A program made the position numbers and the translations under genes. From Cercis canadensis (taxonomy: Eukaryota > Streptophyta > Magnoliopsida > Fabales > Fabaceae): a DNA stretch of 64,000 nt. Positions 12,821 to 23,100 of this stretch are shown here, in pieces (the stretch's first letter is position 1; every line of letters starts with the position of its first letter). The DNA is taken from the NCBI GenBank assembly GCA_003255065.1, contig QAOA01002442.1, positions 142,010-206,009 of the forward strand. Direction: 5' to 3'. The notes beneath the pieces are model-generated. The model was given only the letters and a program-made list of their open reading frames with translations. It made no database searches and had not been told where the DNA came from.

Positions 12821-13026
12821 GCTGAAATTCTCTTCATTAATAGCATAAACACATAAACCCATATAACAAAAAACTAAAGTTACATCGGTACTACTAGTAT
12901 TTTTGCTGAGACACTTTATTAGTTTCTACCACATGTATAACATTTAAGTAGCAGCAATAATAGAACAAAAGCTTTACTTTAGGAACGGAATGTAGACATT
13001 GTAATTGTAATCGGGAGTCTCACTTG

Positions 13027-14757
13027 TTAACAGTAATAGAAGCACCTACATTTCCAACCATCACAAGAACCCCAAAACTTTTCCTCCCACTCCATGCACT
13101 GCCTAGAGCAAAGAATATGACTAAAAGAAAGCCCGTTCCATGTTCTGCTAAGGCTTTTACGAAAAGTACAGTTGTATTTGCACCAACATTCAAATCCTGC
13201 ACAATATCCTTCCAGTGCGTTCTCCTTCTCCCCACACTGTGTATCACAGTATTCATTTTTACTGCAAGTCCCTTTCCATACTGCGCTAGGAAATTCATAA
13301 TAACATTGGCTGTTTTCTTCCATTATTCGTACTCCTGCACATATAGTACTTAAGAAAATAAAATGATACATCTTGTTGTGCAAAAAGTAAATGCAAGTGC
13401 ACGCTATTGTCCGACAAGTAATACATTGTAAGTGAAGTATCGTCTCACGAGAATTGAAGTTATTAAGTACCGAAATTGAGTTAACCCTAACTTTATCTGA
13501 ACAACCGAATAATGAGAAAACACACTATGATTGAAAGTAAACAAAAGCAATGGCAAGCAACAATAAACCAAATTGCCAAAACATTGGGTTTTCGATTTCA
13601 CCATGACTAATCCAAGTTGCATTCCTTATATCCTTAGTCTAGAATTATCTTTTTAGTTGATAGTCGAGATTCCCTAATTTATTCATTAGCCTCTCTCAAG
13701 GTCTAATGAGAATATCCTTAATTACTAATTCATTATGTTCCTATGTGAATTAAAATAACTAAAAACTCATTAAGTTTTATGGATCCCTTGTAGCGACTAC
13801 AAAAACCATGTAGGTATATTCCTATTCTACATGCAATTTATGATATTCTACCAAATGAACTAGACACATAATTTCCCTCCCGATTCTATTATGATTAACC
13901 TACCATCTAATTAGTGGCCAATTAATTAGAAGCATCAAGAATAGAGTAGAACACTCAACTAGAGAAGAAAATCCATAGATTAATTCAATAAGAAAATACA
14001 ACTCTTCATAGTTAGGTTACATTGTAGCGCTAGAAAAAGAATTTAGTTCACAATGAAAAAGTAAAACATCCTAACAATAGATCTAAACATAAGTAACAAA
14101 AGTAAAAGAAGAAAAACTCGTTGAGAAGCTGGATTCGTTGCAGTCTCCTTCTTCGCACCTTGCTTTTCTCTCCTTCAATTCTAAACTTGTGGGAACCCTT
14201 TTCTAGTCCTAAAATCTCCTATTTATAGGTCTTTAGAAGTCTAGGCCCATAAGAAAACATTTTAGGAAAGGAAACACTGAAAATAAGATTTTTTAACGTG
14301 CGCAGGCACTTGGGTCTCCGCCAAGGAGGATTTTTCTTCAACGCCGAGTGCCTAGGCGATGAGGAATGGGGGCCTAGGCGCTGAGCTCTCTACCAGGATA
14401 CTAAATTTTGCCACAGTAGTGTCTAGGCACTGGCTTTGGGCACCTTGGCGCTAAGCTCTCAGCCTATGCACCACTTTTCTTCCTTTTTTAAGCACCTAAG
14501 TGTCACAAACTCTTAGATAAGTGTCAATTCTTCAGTCCTACAAAATAAATACAAAAACAAAAACATAAGACTGATAAAACCTAGAAAACTAACTAAATAT
14601 TAAGTGAATGATATCCAATTCGTGGATACAAAATCCACTCATCACATCCTCCCCAAGAAAATAGAAGAAAGAGAGACTTACCGTTGATGGAGGAAAGGAA
14701 AAGGAGAAGCTAAAGGAAGGCAATGAAAATGGAGAATGTAGAAACAGAAGTAGCCAT
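13027..14757 (-). pseudogene. Two-domain defensin pseudogene (13-14.8 kb copy)
   Basis: Exon 1 is 14682-14757 (76 bases, normal GT donor) and encodes the usual signal peptide. Codon 16, tryptophan in the intact copy, is TAG (14710-14712). The intron (13335-14681) is 1347 bases rather than 93 because about 1.27 kb is inserted. Exon 2 (13027-13334) is fully open. Domain 1 has all eight cysteines, but domain 2 has lost its first (now Arg) and second (now Ser). In plant defensins these pair with the eighth and fifth cysteines, so domain 2 could not form its normal fold. The nonsense codon and damaged domain make this a probable pseudogene, although exon 2 is still open. Confidence 0.85.
13373..14643. 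mobile_element. 1.27-kb noncoding insertion in a defensin intron
   Basis: The other copies have a 93-bp intron here. In this copy the insert is bounded by ACATC at 13368-13372 and 14644-14648, a possible 5-bp target duplication. The high-coordinate end contains a short inverted repeat (GTGGAT...ATCCAC, about 14624-14640). The interior has G/C-rich low-complexity around 'gcctaggcg' (14340-14470) and no long ORF. It resembles noncoding repetitive elements of other plant genomes, but I cannot assign a superfamily and the exact ends are uncertain by a few bases. Confidence 0.7.
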
Positions 14758-15560
14758 ATATAATTGGCTAGAGAATAGAGGCTCTTTTTTGGTGCTTAAG
14801 GTGAAAATTAGCTTTGGTATATATAGCAAGAGGAAGGGCAATGCCTTCGATACTTGATCAGCTACAGACATTGGGATGCTTTGGACAATTCGAGTTGAAC
14901 AATGCTAGTGGTGGTGGACAAATGGGATGTACCTTACTGCTGGGGATTTTTTTTTTTTTTTTTTCCTTTCGCATTGAAGGGACATCTATATCATTACTGG
15001 TAAAATATAGATATAACCAATACTGGCACCATCTAGCATTAAGCGTTCCTTTTTATTAACCCAAATGAACGTACATAACAGTTTCCACTCAATGCACACT
15101 CATTCTTGTTGCACTATTTTTGCTCGGGTTTCCATAAATGAAGAATTAATCAACAAAAAGTATTAACGAGTTTTTTTTACTTCTTTAATAAATATCGGAT
15201 AAAATTAAAAAGAATTAATGTTTTGGAAATTTTAATGACAAAACAAGGCAAATAAAGTTGATTGAAATACACTTTACTATTATTAATATGATTATGTTCA
15301 CTGGGGTAGCCAATCCCCTCCCAAACTCCATTCCACCCACTTTCAATAAGATTTAATCATGAAATCTTCATTATAGAGTACCAAATGCTTAATTACTAGA
15401 GACTAAAATACACTTTATTACAAAGAAAATTCATGTTTCTATAACATGTAGAACAAAGTAACACCAGCAATTATACACTTTATTTTAGGAACACAAAATG
15501 GCAAAGTGATTGTAGTCCGGAGTTTTGCTCGTTACATATAAACACAATATGCAGTATTGT

Positions 15561-16029
15561 ATTAGAATTAGTTTCCCCAAAGCTGTTTGCTACATATCAT
15601 GTCAAACCAGCCTGGGCTGGTTCAAGCCAAGATCCTTGGCAGGCTGGGCCAATTTTTTTCGAGCTGGCTCAAAGCTTGCCCAACTTGGCCTTATATATAA
15701 TTCTTTTAATATTTTTAAAAGTTATAAAAGCTTAAAAATGCCTAAATAACACAATTAGAAATAGAATTTAACCAAAATACATAAAATAGTTAAGTAATTC
15801 AACATATTAGATTTTTATAATTAATTATTTTCAATTTCATTGAATATAAAATCTAATTCAAATTATTTAAAATTCTTTTTAACTCTTTAATTACTTTTCA
15901 ACGTAGTTTTTTTTAAAAAATGTTTATTATGAAATTGTTGGGGTTAGATTCATGTTTTTATTTTCAAGGAATAGTTACTTTTTTATTAAAAATATGAAAA
16001 AAAGTAAAAAAAATAGACTTAATACTTCA
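15561..16029. other. AT-rich spacer
   Basis: No gene is supported. 15600-15690 is relatively GC-rich and repeats CTGG/GGCC-like words without any recognised family. Confidence 0.35.
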
Positions 16030-16245
16030 GAAAGACCGCCGCCAAATAAACTTATTTGAGATAGACTTCCCATTCTGAGCTAATCTATGAGCTACTCCAT
16101 TATCAAGTCCAAATATCCATTAGAAACAAATATTTCTCATAGAGGCAGCCAACTCCTTTATATCATGAAGAATGACTCCCAAAGCTGATTCCACCATTTG
16201 TATCGTAGCTACAGCATGAATAATTTCTCTACTAATTTCCAACAA
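16030..16245 (-). pseudogene. RNase H-like C-terminal fragment of a retroelement
   Basis: The minus-strand translation contains V-I-L-H-D-I-K-E-L followed about 25 residues later by N-G-V-A-H-R-L-A-Q. That matches the end of the RVT_3 domain of plant LINEs, where an 'E/D-D-I-x-x-L' helix precedes the 'N-x-V-A-H-x-L-A' motif. There is at least one in-frame stop. It is an isolated fragment with no reverse transcriptase nearby. Confidence 0.5.
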
Positions 16246-17504
16246 AGGAATGTGTATTAGATATCATGTAAATAATTGGTCAGATGGAGACTCGATCACA
16301 TGCAAAAATCCACAAATATATATGGACTGGTTTTTCTTCTTCAACAGTTAAAGATTTGTAGTATTGAGAAATTCTGAGTAGCAATTCTTTGGTTCGTTTC
16401 AGGTATTTTGCATATATTACTTGGTTAAATTCATTGTAATGACTTATGCAGTATGAAAAATAGTTGAGTTTATATTTGCTGTGACTGTGAGATTACTATG
16501 AAAGCAACGGGTATTTATAAACTCTTTTAGATGTACTTCTAGAATAGAACATTGACTGTTCTTATTTTATCGAAGAGATGAAATTGTTACTTTTGGAATG
16601 CATTTCAGCAGTATATTTAGTTAGATACACGAGTTCAAGATGTAAAAGAAAATTATTTGTGACTAAACAATGAATCTAATTAACTGTGTATATTTAGTTT
16701 CTAATAAGTTAGCCAAGTCTATTTAACATATTTTTTTGGGATTTGTTCATAGACATCTTTGATTGTCAGTGGTGGATCAACGTTTAAGGTTTTGGGGACA
16801 ATTGCCCCACTAACCACAAATTTTTCTTCATGATAATAGTATAAAATTATACTTTGCCCCCATAAATTTTTTGTAATTGTCTCCATAATAACTATTAATG
16901 AGATTAAAAAACAAAAAGACAATCTATATTATCTTTTAAAATATTAGAGAATATATATGTGAATGACCATAATAAATTTTTTAATGGTGTATAATCAAAA
17001 TTATCCTAAATGTGACAATTAATAAATTTCTTAAAGGAAAATTACCATAGAATTTTTTTCTTTATTAGATAAATAAAGCTAAATTTTCTAACTATAGATA
17101 TAAAGAAATGGAGATTCAAACCTTATCTTTTTTTAAAAATTTTTTTTTTGTGCATGAAATATCATATTAATATGTAAATAATTAACATAATACTTAAAGA
17201 TACAAGCATAAATAATTCAAAGATCTCTCAAAAAGATTGATGCCTCATGCTTGAATCTCCATTTTCTAATATTTGTAGTTAAAAAATTTAGGTTATCTGT
17301 TTTTAATGATTAAAGATAACATTCAAAGAGTTTAATTATATGAAAAGAAATAATTTTAATATATATATAGGAAAAAATAAGAAAAGAAAGAGCATCTACA
17401 TGCATACTTGGGGTGATGAACAATTTTCAATAACAAAGGCATTTCAAGTTACTAGTATTAGTACACCTTCGGAAAAAAAAAAAAAACCGTCTAATAGGAG
17501 GTGC
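16246..17504. other. AT-rich spacer
   Basis: No gene, RNA or recognised repeat. The open frame near 16719-16922 has unremarkable composition and no start context. Confidence 0.4.
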
Positions 17505-18475
17505 AAATGTGAAGATTAAGGGGAATTTTTTTTTTTTTTTTTCTTGAACTGACTCTGGTTAGATGTACTCTTTCAAGATTTGTGGTAACTTTGTGTAACT
17601 TGTAACTGTACCGGATTGATTCAGCTGAAATGAGTTTGAAGCTTGCTAAATTGGGGTCGGCTGCTGTTCTTGCTTATGAGTTAAAAGAAAAGCAAAGGAA
17701 AGAATCCTGCAGCCAATCTTTATGCCCTGTTAGGGGTAAAATTTCTTGATTATTGCTTATACTCATTCCATATCATTATGATAAAACGAGGGAGAGTTTG
17801 GATAGAGCATCTTGCTTAAAAAAGTACTTTATAAAGTAGAGCTTTTTTAAGTATGGTTTTAGGAGAAGCTGAAGCTGTTTTGTGTTTAGATGTAATAGTT
17901 ATGAAGTACTTTTTTTTTTTTATAAAAAATATTTTTGACCAGTCAATGTACAAATAAAAAAAGAAGGTGCGAAAGCTCTATTTTTGGGTTCTCTAAAAGC
18001 CTCAATTTCTACTTTTTAAAGCCCTTCAAAAGCTCATCCAAACAAAAAAATAAAAATCAATTTAAGTGAAGCACTTTTTTTAAGAGAACTTCTCTATCCA
18101 AACATAATCAAAATCTCATTTAGAATTACATTTTGATGTGATAAAAGGGTTTTGGGAAATAAAGGTTTCAACTAATATGAAGATTAAGGGGAAGAATTTT
18201 CTTCTTGAACTAACTCTAGGTTAGATGCACTCTTTTAAGTAACTTTGTACCAGATTGATTCAGCTGAATGAGTTCCAAGCTAGCTAAATTGGGGCTGGCT
18301 GCTGTTTTTCCTTATGAATTATGTGAAAACCACAGGGAAGAATCCTGCAACCAATCTTTAGGCACTGTTAGGAGTAAGATTTCTTGATTATTGCTCATAC
18401 ACATTCTATATCATTATGATAGACAGAAACTAATTTAGAATTGCATTTTGATGTGATAGGAGGGTTCAGGAAATA
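17505..18475. repeat. Diverged direct duplication split by a MITE-like insert
   Basis: 17505-17785 and 18175-18475 are direct repeats sharing 'gattgattcagctgaa', 'gaatcctgca' and 'ttcttgattattgct' in the same order. The sequence between them is the MITE-like element at 17796-18103. No coding capacity was recognised. Confidence 0.75.
17796..18103. mobile_element. MITE-like element with terminal inverted repeats
   Basis: A 308-bp element starts GTTTGGATAGAG and ends with the exact complement CTCTATCCAAAC. Subterminal sequence is also partly inverted (AAAAAAGTACTTTAT near the left, GCACTTTTTTTAAG near the right). It has no coding capacity, as expected of a MITE. The 12-bp match may be the inner part of a longer terminal repeat. 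The target duplication is not clear, so the superfamily is undetermined. Confidence 0.7.
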
Positions 18476-20394
18476 TATGTTTGTATAACTGCTGAAAGAA
18501 TCTAACAAGTCGAAATTACTTACGTAGTTAAATTCAGTTATATTGCTGTTAACTTTTTTGAACAACAAAAATTGAAATAATACATGACTTGAGTTGCTGA
18601 GATTAAATAATAGGTACTATCTTAGTGTGATATCAATTCTGTTTGATCTTACAAAAAATCTGGAATAGCGACTTGGACGATTTTTGTCACCAATTCATGA
18701 AAGTTTGAAATGATCCTTCTGTTGGCTACATTGAAACACAATGAACCTTTCCTCTAATGTGCAAAAACAAATTAACGCCATGTTATGGGAAATCAAAATT
18801 CTTCAAATTATGTTTGATCCATTCATCCTCAACATATATCAAAATGCAAATTGGCATAAAGGACAGGATTTCTATTAGTTCAGAAACATATTAGGAAAAT
18901 TAGGGTAGCAGTTTAATCTGGATGGGCTTTTGAAGGGGGAATCTCTTGTTGCAGGGGGTAGATACCTAACAATCACGGTTAAGGGGGACAGTTATTTGAA
19001 AATGCATAATATTGTTCAATTTGACAAAAATTTATGCATTTCAGTAGTTGTAGCTTTCAAAATAACAGAGTGAATGTTTGATTTTGCATGCTAAGAGGGT
19101 TGGGGAGAAAAATCAAACATGCTAAGGGAGGTGATTGCTATTCTATAATCACTACTTTTTTTTTTTGGGGGGGTGGAGGGGGCGGGGTAGCACTACCCAG
19201 TTGGATAGGTTCAAGTGAGACTTACCAAGTGAATTTGATGTCATTGCAAGAACAATAAGATATAAGAGAGCGTGCCAAAAATACAACTTCTTGAATTTTA
19301 TAAAGAACTTTTTGTTATAATACATACTAGGTGATTCCATTTTTTGAACAATAACACCAAATTCATTAGGTGGATCCCACCTAAACCCATCGAATTGATT
19401 GAGGGTAGCACTACCCGCCCACTAATGGTGGTTGTAGGATAGCAAGCACTGCTAAGAAAACACCTGAATGCAAAGTATTGAGTATAGGCTTAATAAGATA
19501 ATTATGATCAAAAGAAAAAAGATGTAACAATACTTCAATCTTTTTTGCTAGAAGGATTTCACCAATAAACGTTGCTAACTAACAATCCCGAGTTGCAGAA
19601 AATGAAGACAATGTTGTTATTAAGCTACTTTGCTTTCTATATTGTTCTTTTTTTCAGGAAGATTATTTGATGAAGAGAAAAAGGCTCATCAGGCTGTGGC
19701 TTGTGGAAGGATTTTACCACGTGGTATAGGGCGAGTGAGGGAGGTAGGGATAGAGCAATGGTGGGAGAACAGCGGGCAGAGTCAAAGAACTGGCGGTGAT
19801 GGAGCAAGCACGGTAGAAGCAGCAATGAACTCGGTCTTGCAGTCAAGAAGGTTGGGGAAGGACTGAAGGAGCTAGGAGGTGATGGAGCAAAGGAGAGAAT
19901 TTTTAGGATAGGTTTTTAACTTTTTTTCTAAGGTTTAAAACTGTGTAGTTCTAATATTAAGCCATTAGTGTGCCATCACACATGTCACATAGGAAATTAA
20001 AAGTAATGTTATCACTTAACGAGCCACGTGGAATTCCTCTTCCACTTTCACTAACTGGTGTTAACGAAAAACTGATTTGGTAGACAGATTAATTGTTTTA
20101 GGACTAAATTGGTACCGAAAGTAAATAAGGGACTAAATTCGAAATTATTTTTTAGGAATAAAAATGGCATCTTACTCTTTCATTAATGTAATGAGATAAA
20201 AATACTTCAACAATGTTTGACTAATGTTTGTTGTCGTTTTTGGTTAATATAAGAATGTTTATGGTGTCATATCTTATTATGCAAATAAAAGTGGCATATT
20301 ATATAGATGTCTTGCTACTATATCATTTCATAGAAGAATAAAATATTATTTAATTTTATTATATTTAAATTACAAAATATCTTTTTCCGCGCAA
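18476..20394. other. Spacer between blocks I and II
   Basis: No supported gene. A G-rich stretch lies at 19165-19190 (T run followed by GGGGGGGTGGAGGGGGCGGGG). The open frame at 19630-19866 is preceded by a T run, matches no family I know and is probably chance. Confidence 0.4.
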
Positions 20395-20590
20395 TGAGTT
20401 CACTAGATGTATTGTTTAAATTAAAATTAACAATGTTAAATCTTTCTAAAAGTCGAGTGTAAGATGTATTGCAATGTACATACTACTTAAAATAAGCATA
20501 CACATAAACTTTGTTAAAAATAAATAACAACAATTTTTGAAACAAGAGCTTAAATTTTGGGAACACAAAGTCAGGAGGTATTGTAGAGTT

Positions 20591-21060
20591 TCACTCGTCA
20601 CAGTGATTGACGCACCGACGATGCATACCATGACAATGACCCCTAAACGAATTCTCATTTTCCTTGCATTGTCTAGAGCATTCAACATCACTAAGACAAG
20701 GCCCGTTCCATGTTCCGCTAAACCTTTCACAAAAATTTGTACATTTGTATTTGCACCAACATTGAAGAAATGTACAGAATACTCCCAGTGCACCCTCTTT
20801 CTCCCAGCACTGTGTATCACAATGATGGTCGATATTACAAAACCCTTTCCATATTCCATTAGGAAAATGACATCGGTTATCTTCTTCCCATACATGTCTT
20901 CCTGCACATATAGAAATTAAGAAAAGAAAAGAAAATAAGATGATACTGACTGGTTATGATCCTCCCCAAAAATATAGAAGAAAGAGAGACTTACCATTGA
21001 TGGAGGGAAAAGCCAAGGGAAGACAATGAAAATGGAGGATTTAGAAACCGAGGTATCCAT
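20591..21060 (-). pseudogene. Two-domain defensin pseudogene (20.6 kb copy)
   Basis: Exon 1 (20995-21060) has ATG, a hydrophobic signal-like segment and an intact GT donor. It has lost 10 bases relative to the intact copy, leaving 66 bases and a phase-0 junction. Exon 2 (20591-20901, acceptor CAG at 20902-20904) keeps a complete defensin frame, which requires phase 1. Domain 1 has eight cysteines; domain 2 has lost its sixth (now Arg). As spliced, the product would enter a different open frame of exon 2 and run to a stop at 20446-20448, about 173 residues with no defensin motif. TATA-like GTATATATAG lies near 21117-21126. Confidence 0.8.
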
Positions 21061-21550
21061 AGTTGGCTAGAGAATTAAGGCTCTTCTTTGGTGCTTAAGG
21101 TAAAGATTAGCTTAGGTATATATAGCAAGAGCAAGGCCACTGCTTTAGATACTTAATCAGCTACAGACATTGGAAAAATGGTTGCAGTTGCTTATGAGGA
21201 TCTTCCTCATACGTTTCCTTGTAGTTTTTGAGTGAGGATCATCCAAGTATATATGCCTCTCTTGTCTCTCGTACTTGTTTTGTTTCTTTGTCTTGCAAGT
21301 TTTTTTCCCCCCCTTTAATGCTTTCGGCCAAATGTGGCATCATACGATTTTGTTTTTGTCTCTATAGTGAATTCATCTTATTTTCTTACATTTTCTTAGT
21401 TTTAGGATTAACTGAGAACTTGTATATAAAATTTGTTCTCTTATTTTATAGGAGTCTAGGTGAGAAAGACATGTTTTTAATTTTTTTCTTAAAAAATTGT
21501 TCTCTTGCAATGCACTGACTTGTGAATTTTTAAAGAGCGAGAGTAGTTTG

Positions 21551-21944
21551 TGTTGAATTATAAACTTGATCTCTACTCCATAATCAAAAGCCCAAGACCC
21601 AAATAAAGTGAAAGATATTTACAAAAAAATTCTTAGAATTTTCTAGTTAGTGCATAATTTTTCATCTCTAAGTCAGATAAGTCATTTCTAAGATAAAAGA
21701 CTCATTTCCAAGTCAAGTAACTAATTTTCAATATAGATGACTCATCTCCCAAAGTCATGCTTTTATTATGTAAATTTATGTTTTGTGGTGTATGTTGATT
21801 GTATTCCCCTATAAATAGGGAGGCTTGTAAGTTGTTTTCATTAAGCAAGAAATATGAGAGTATTTTCAATAACAAGCTTTTTCTTCTCATTAAGCGAGTT
21901 GCATTAGAGAGTTTAATTATTTTTGAGTGAGTTTTTTTCCAACA
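21551..21944 (+). repeat. Copia-1 5' LTR
   Basis: It begins TGTTGAATTATAAAC and ends TTCCAACA. A TATA-like CCCCTATAAATAGG sits near 21808-21821 and would drive element transcription. It is clearly diverged from the 3' LTR. Confidence 0.93.
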
Positions 21945-22146
21945 AAGTGATATCACAGTGATCTGTTGAAAGGGAAGGTATCACTATAGCATATCAAATC
22001 GAAGATCTCAACGAAAGGAATGTAACACCATTGGAATCAACCTGATCGGAATATGGACGTGCCTCCACTCGCCACCGGAAAATCTCTGTCCAGAAAAATA
22101 GTTGAAGCTGCTGTAAAGAAAACTTGAAACGAAACATGGCCAAGGT

Positions 22147-23018
22147 ATGGCTTCCTTTCAAGTTCCTACACTAAGAAATGACAACTACGATAATCGGAGA
22201 ATAAAAATGAAGGCTCTTTTGGGTGCACATGATGTTTGGGAGGTCGTAAAAAATGGTTATAGTGAGCCGGAGAATGAAGCTACTCTAACCCTAACTAAAA
22301 GGAAAAACTTGAAAGACACAAGGAAGAGAGACAAGAAAGCTCTCTTTCTTATCTATCAAGCCTTAGATGATGATGGCTTTGAGAAGATTTCAAGTGCAAG
22401 CTCCGCTAAGGAAGCATGGGAGAAGTTGCAAACTTCTTACAAAGGATCCGAACAAGTGAAGAAAGCTCGCTTTCAAGTGTTAAGAGGTGAATTCGAATCC
22501 CTTCAAATGAAAGCATCCGAGTCTATTTCTGATTACTTCATAAGAGTGTTGATCGTTTTCAACCAGCTTAAAAGAAATTGTGAAGAGATAAAAGATACTA
22601 GAGTAATGGAAAAGATACTCCGCTCTTTACATCTCGAATTCGATCACATCGTTACAATGATTGAAGAAACAAAGAATTTGGAGGAAATGACAATCGAGCA
22701 ACTCCAAGGATCTTTACAATCCTATGAAGAAAAACAAAAGAAGAAGCAATAGACTTCTGAGCAACTCCTCAAGGTGCAACTCAAGAAGAAAGAAAAAACC
22801 CAAGGCTATGATAGAAATTAACATGGTTAAGGAAGGGGTCGAGGCTGAGGACAAGGTAGAGGTCGCGGTCATGGACGAGGTTGGAACAACAACTATGAAA
22901 ATGGAGATAACTCACCAAGAGGTTGTGGAAAAGGAAGTTCGAACTCAAGGTATTCCAAATCTCAAGTTCAACGTTATAATTGTAAAAAATTTGGTCATTA
23001 TGCATTAGAATGTAGAGC
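22147..23018 (+). pseudogene. gag: Copia-1 gag pseudogene
   Basis: The first 201 codons (22147-22752) are open from ATG and match copia Gag (UBN2/Retrotran_gag_2 type), with A-L-L-G-A-H-D-V-W-E-V-V early and E-K-I-L-R-S-L followed by E-F-D-H-I-V later. Beyond the first stop, a frame-shifted stretch is basic and then gives a zinc knuckle near 22970-23013 (N-C-K-K-F-G-H-Y-A-L-E-C). Its first cysteine is arginine. Gag would form the cytoplasmic virus-like particle, but this copy is not functional. Confidence 0.85.
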
Positions 23019-23100
23019 TCCTAACAACAAAGTTGAGGAGAGGACCAACTATGCGGAGGAGAAGACCGATGAAAAAGGAATTCTTCTTCTAATACAAAAG

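Larger units (their letters stand above)
9485..15560. repeat. Segmental block I of the defensin region
   Basis: This block is related head-to-tail to 20395-35300 and 35312-42086. The first part (9485-11070) matches 35312-37080, including a shared (CT)n tract (about 10976-10991; expanded to 30 bases at 36981-37010). The middle carries defensin copies at 11.4-11.7 and 13.0-14.8 kb. A region near 12260-12290 lacks about 270 bases present at 38480-38750. The end (15060-15560) is a worn match to 41.5-41.7 kb, including a short piece of defensin 3' flank at 15485-15560. Confidence 0.75.

Noticed and set aside
20537..20920. Plus-strand 127-codon ORF antisense to a defensin exon
   Set aside because: Explained by the composition of a cysteine-rich exon on the other strand. 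There is no independent start context or domain.
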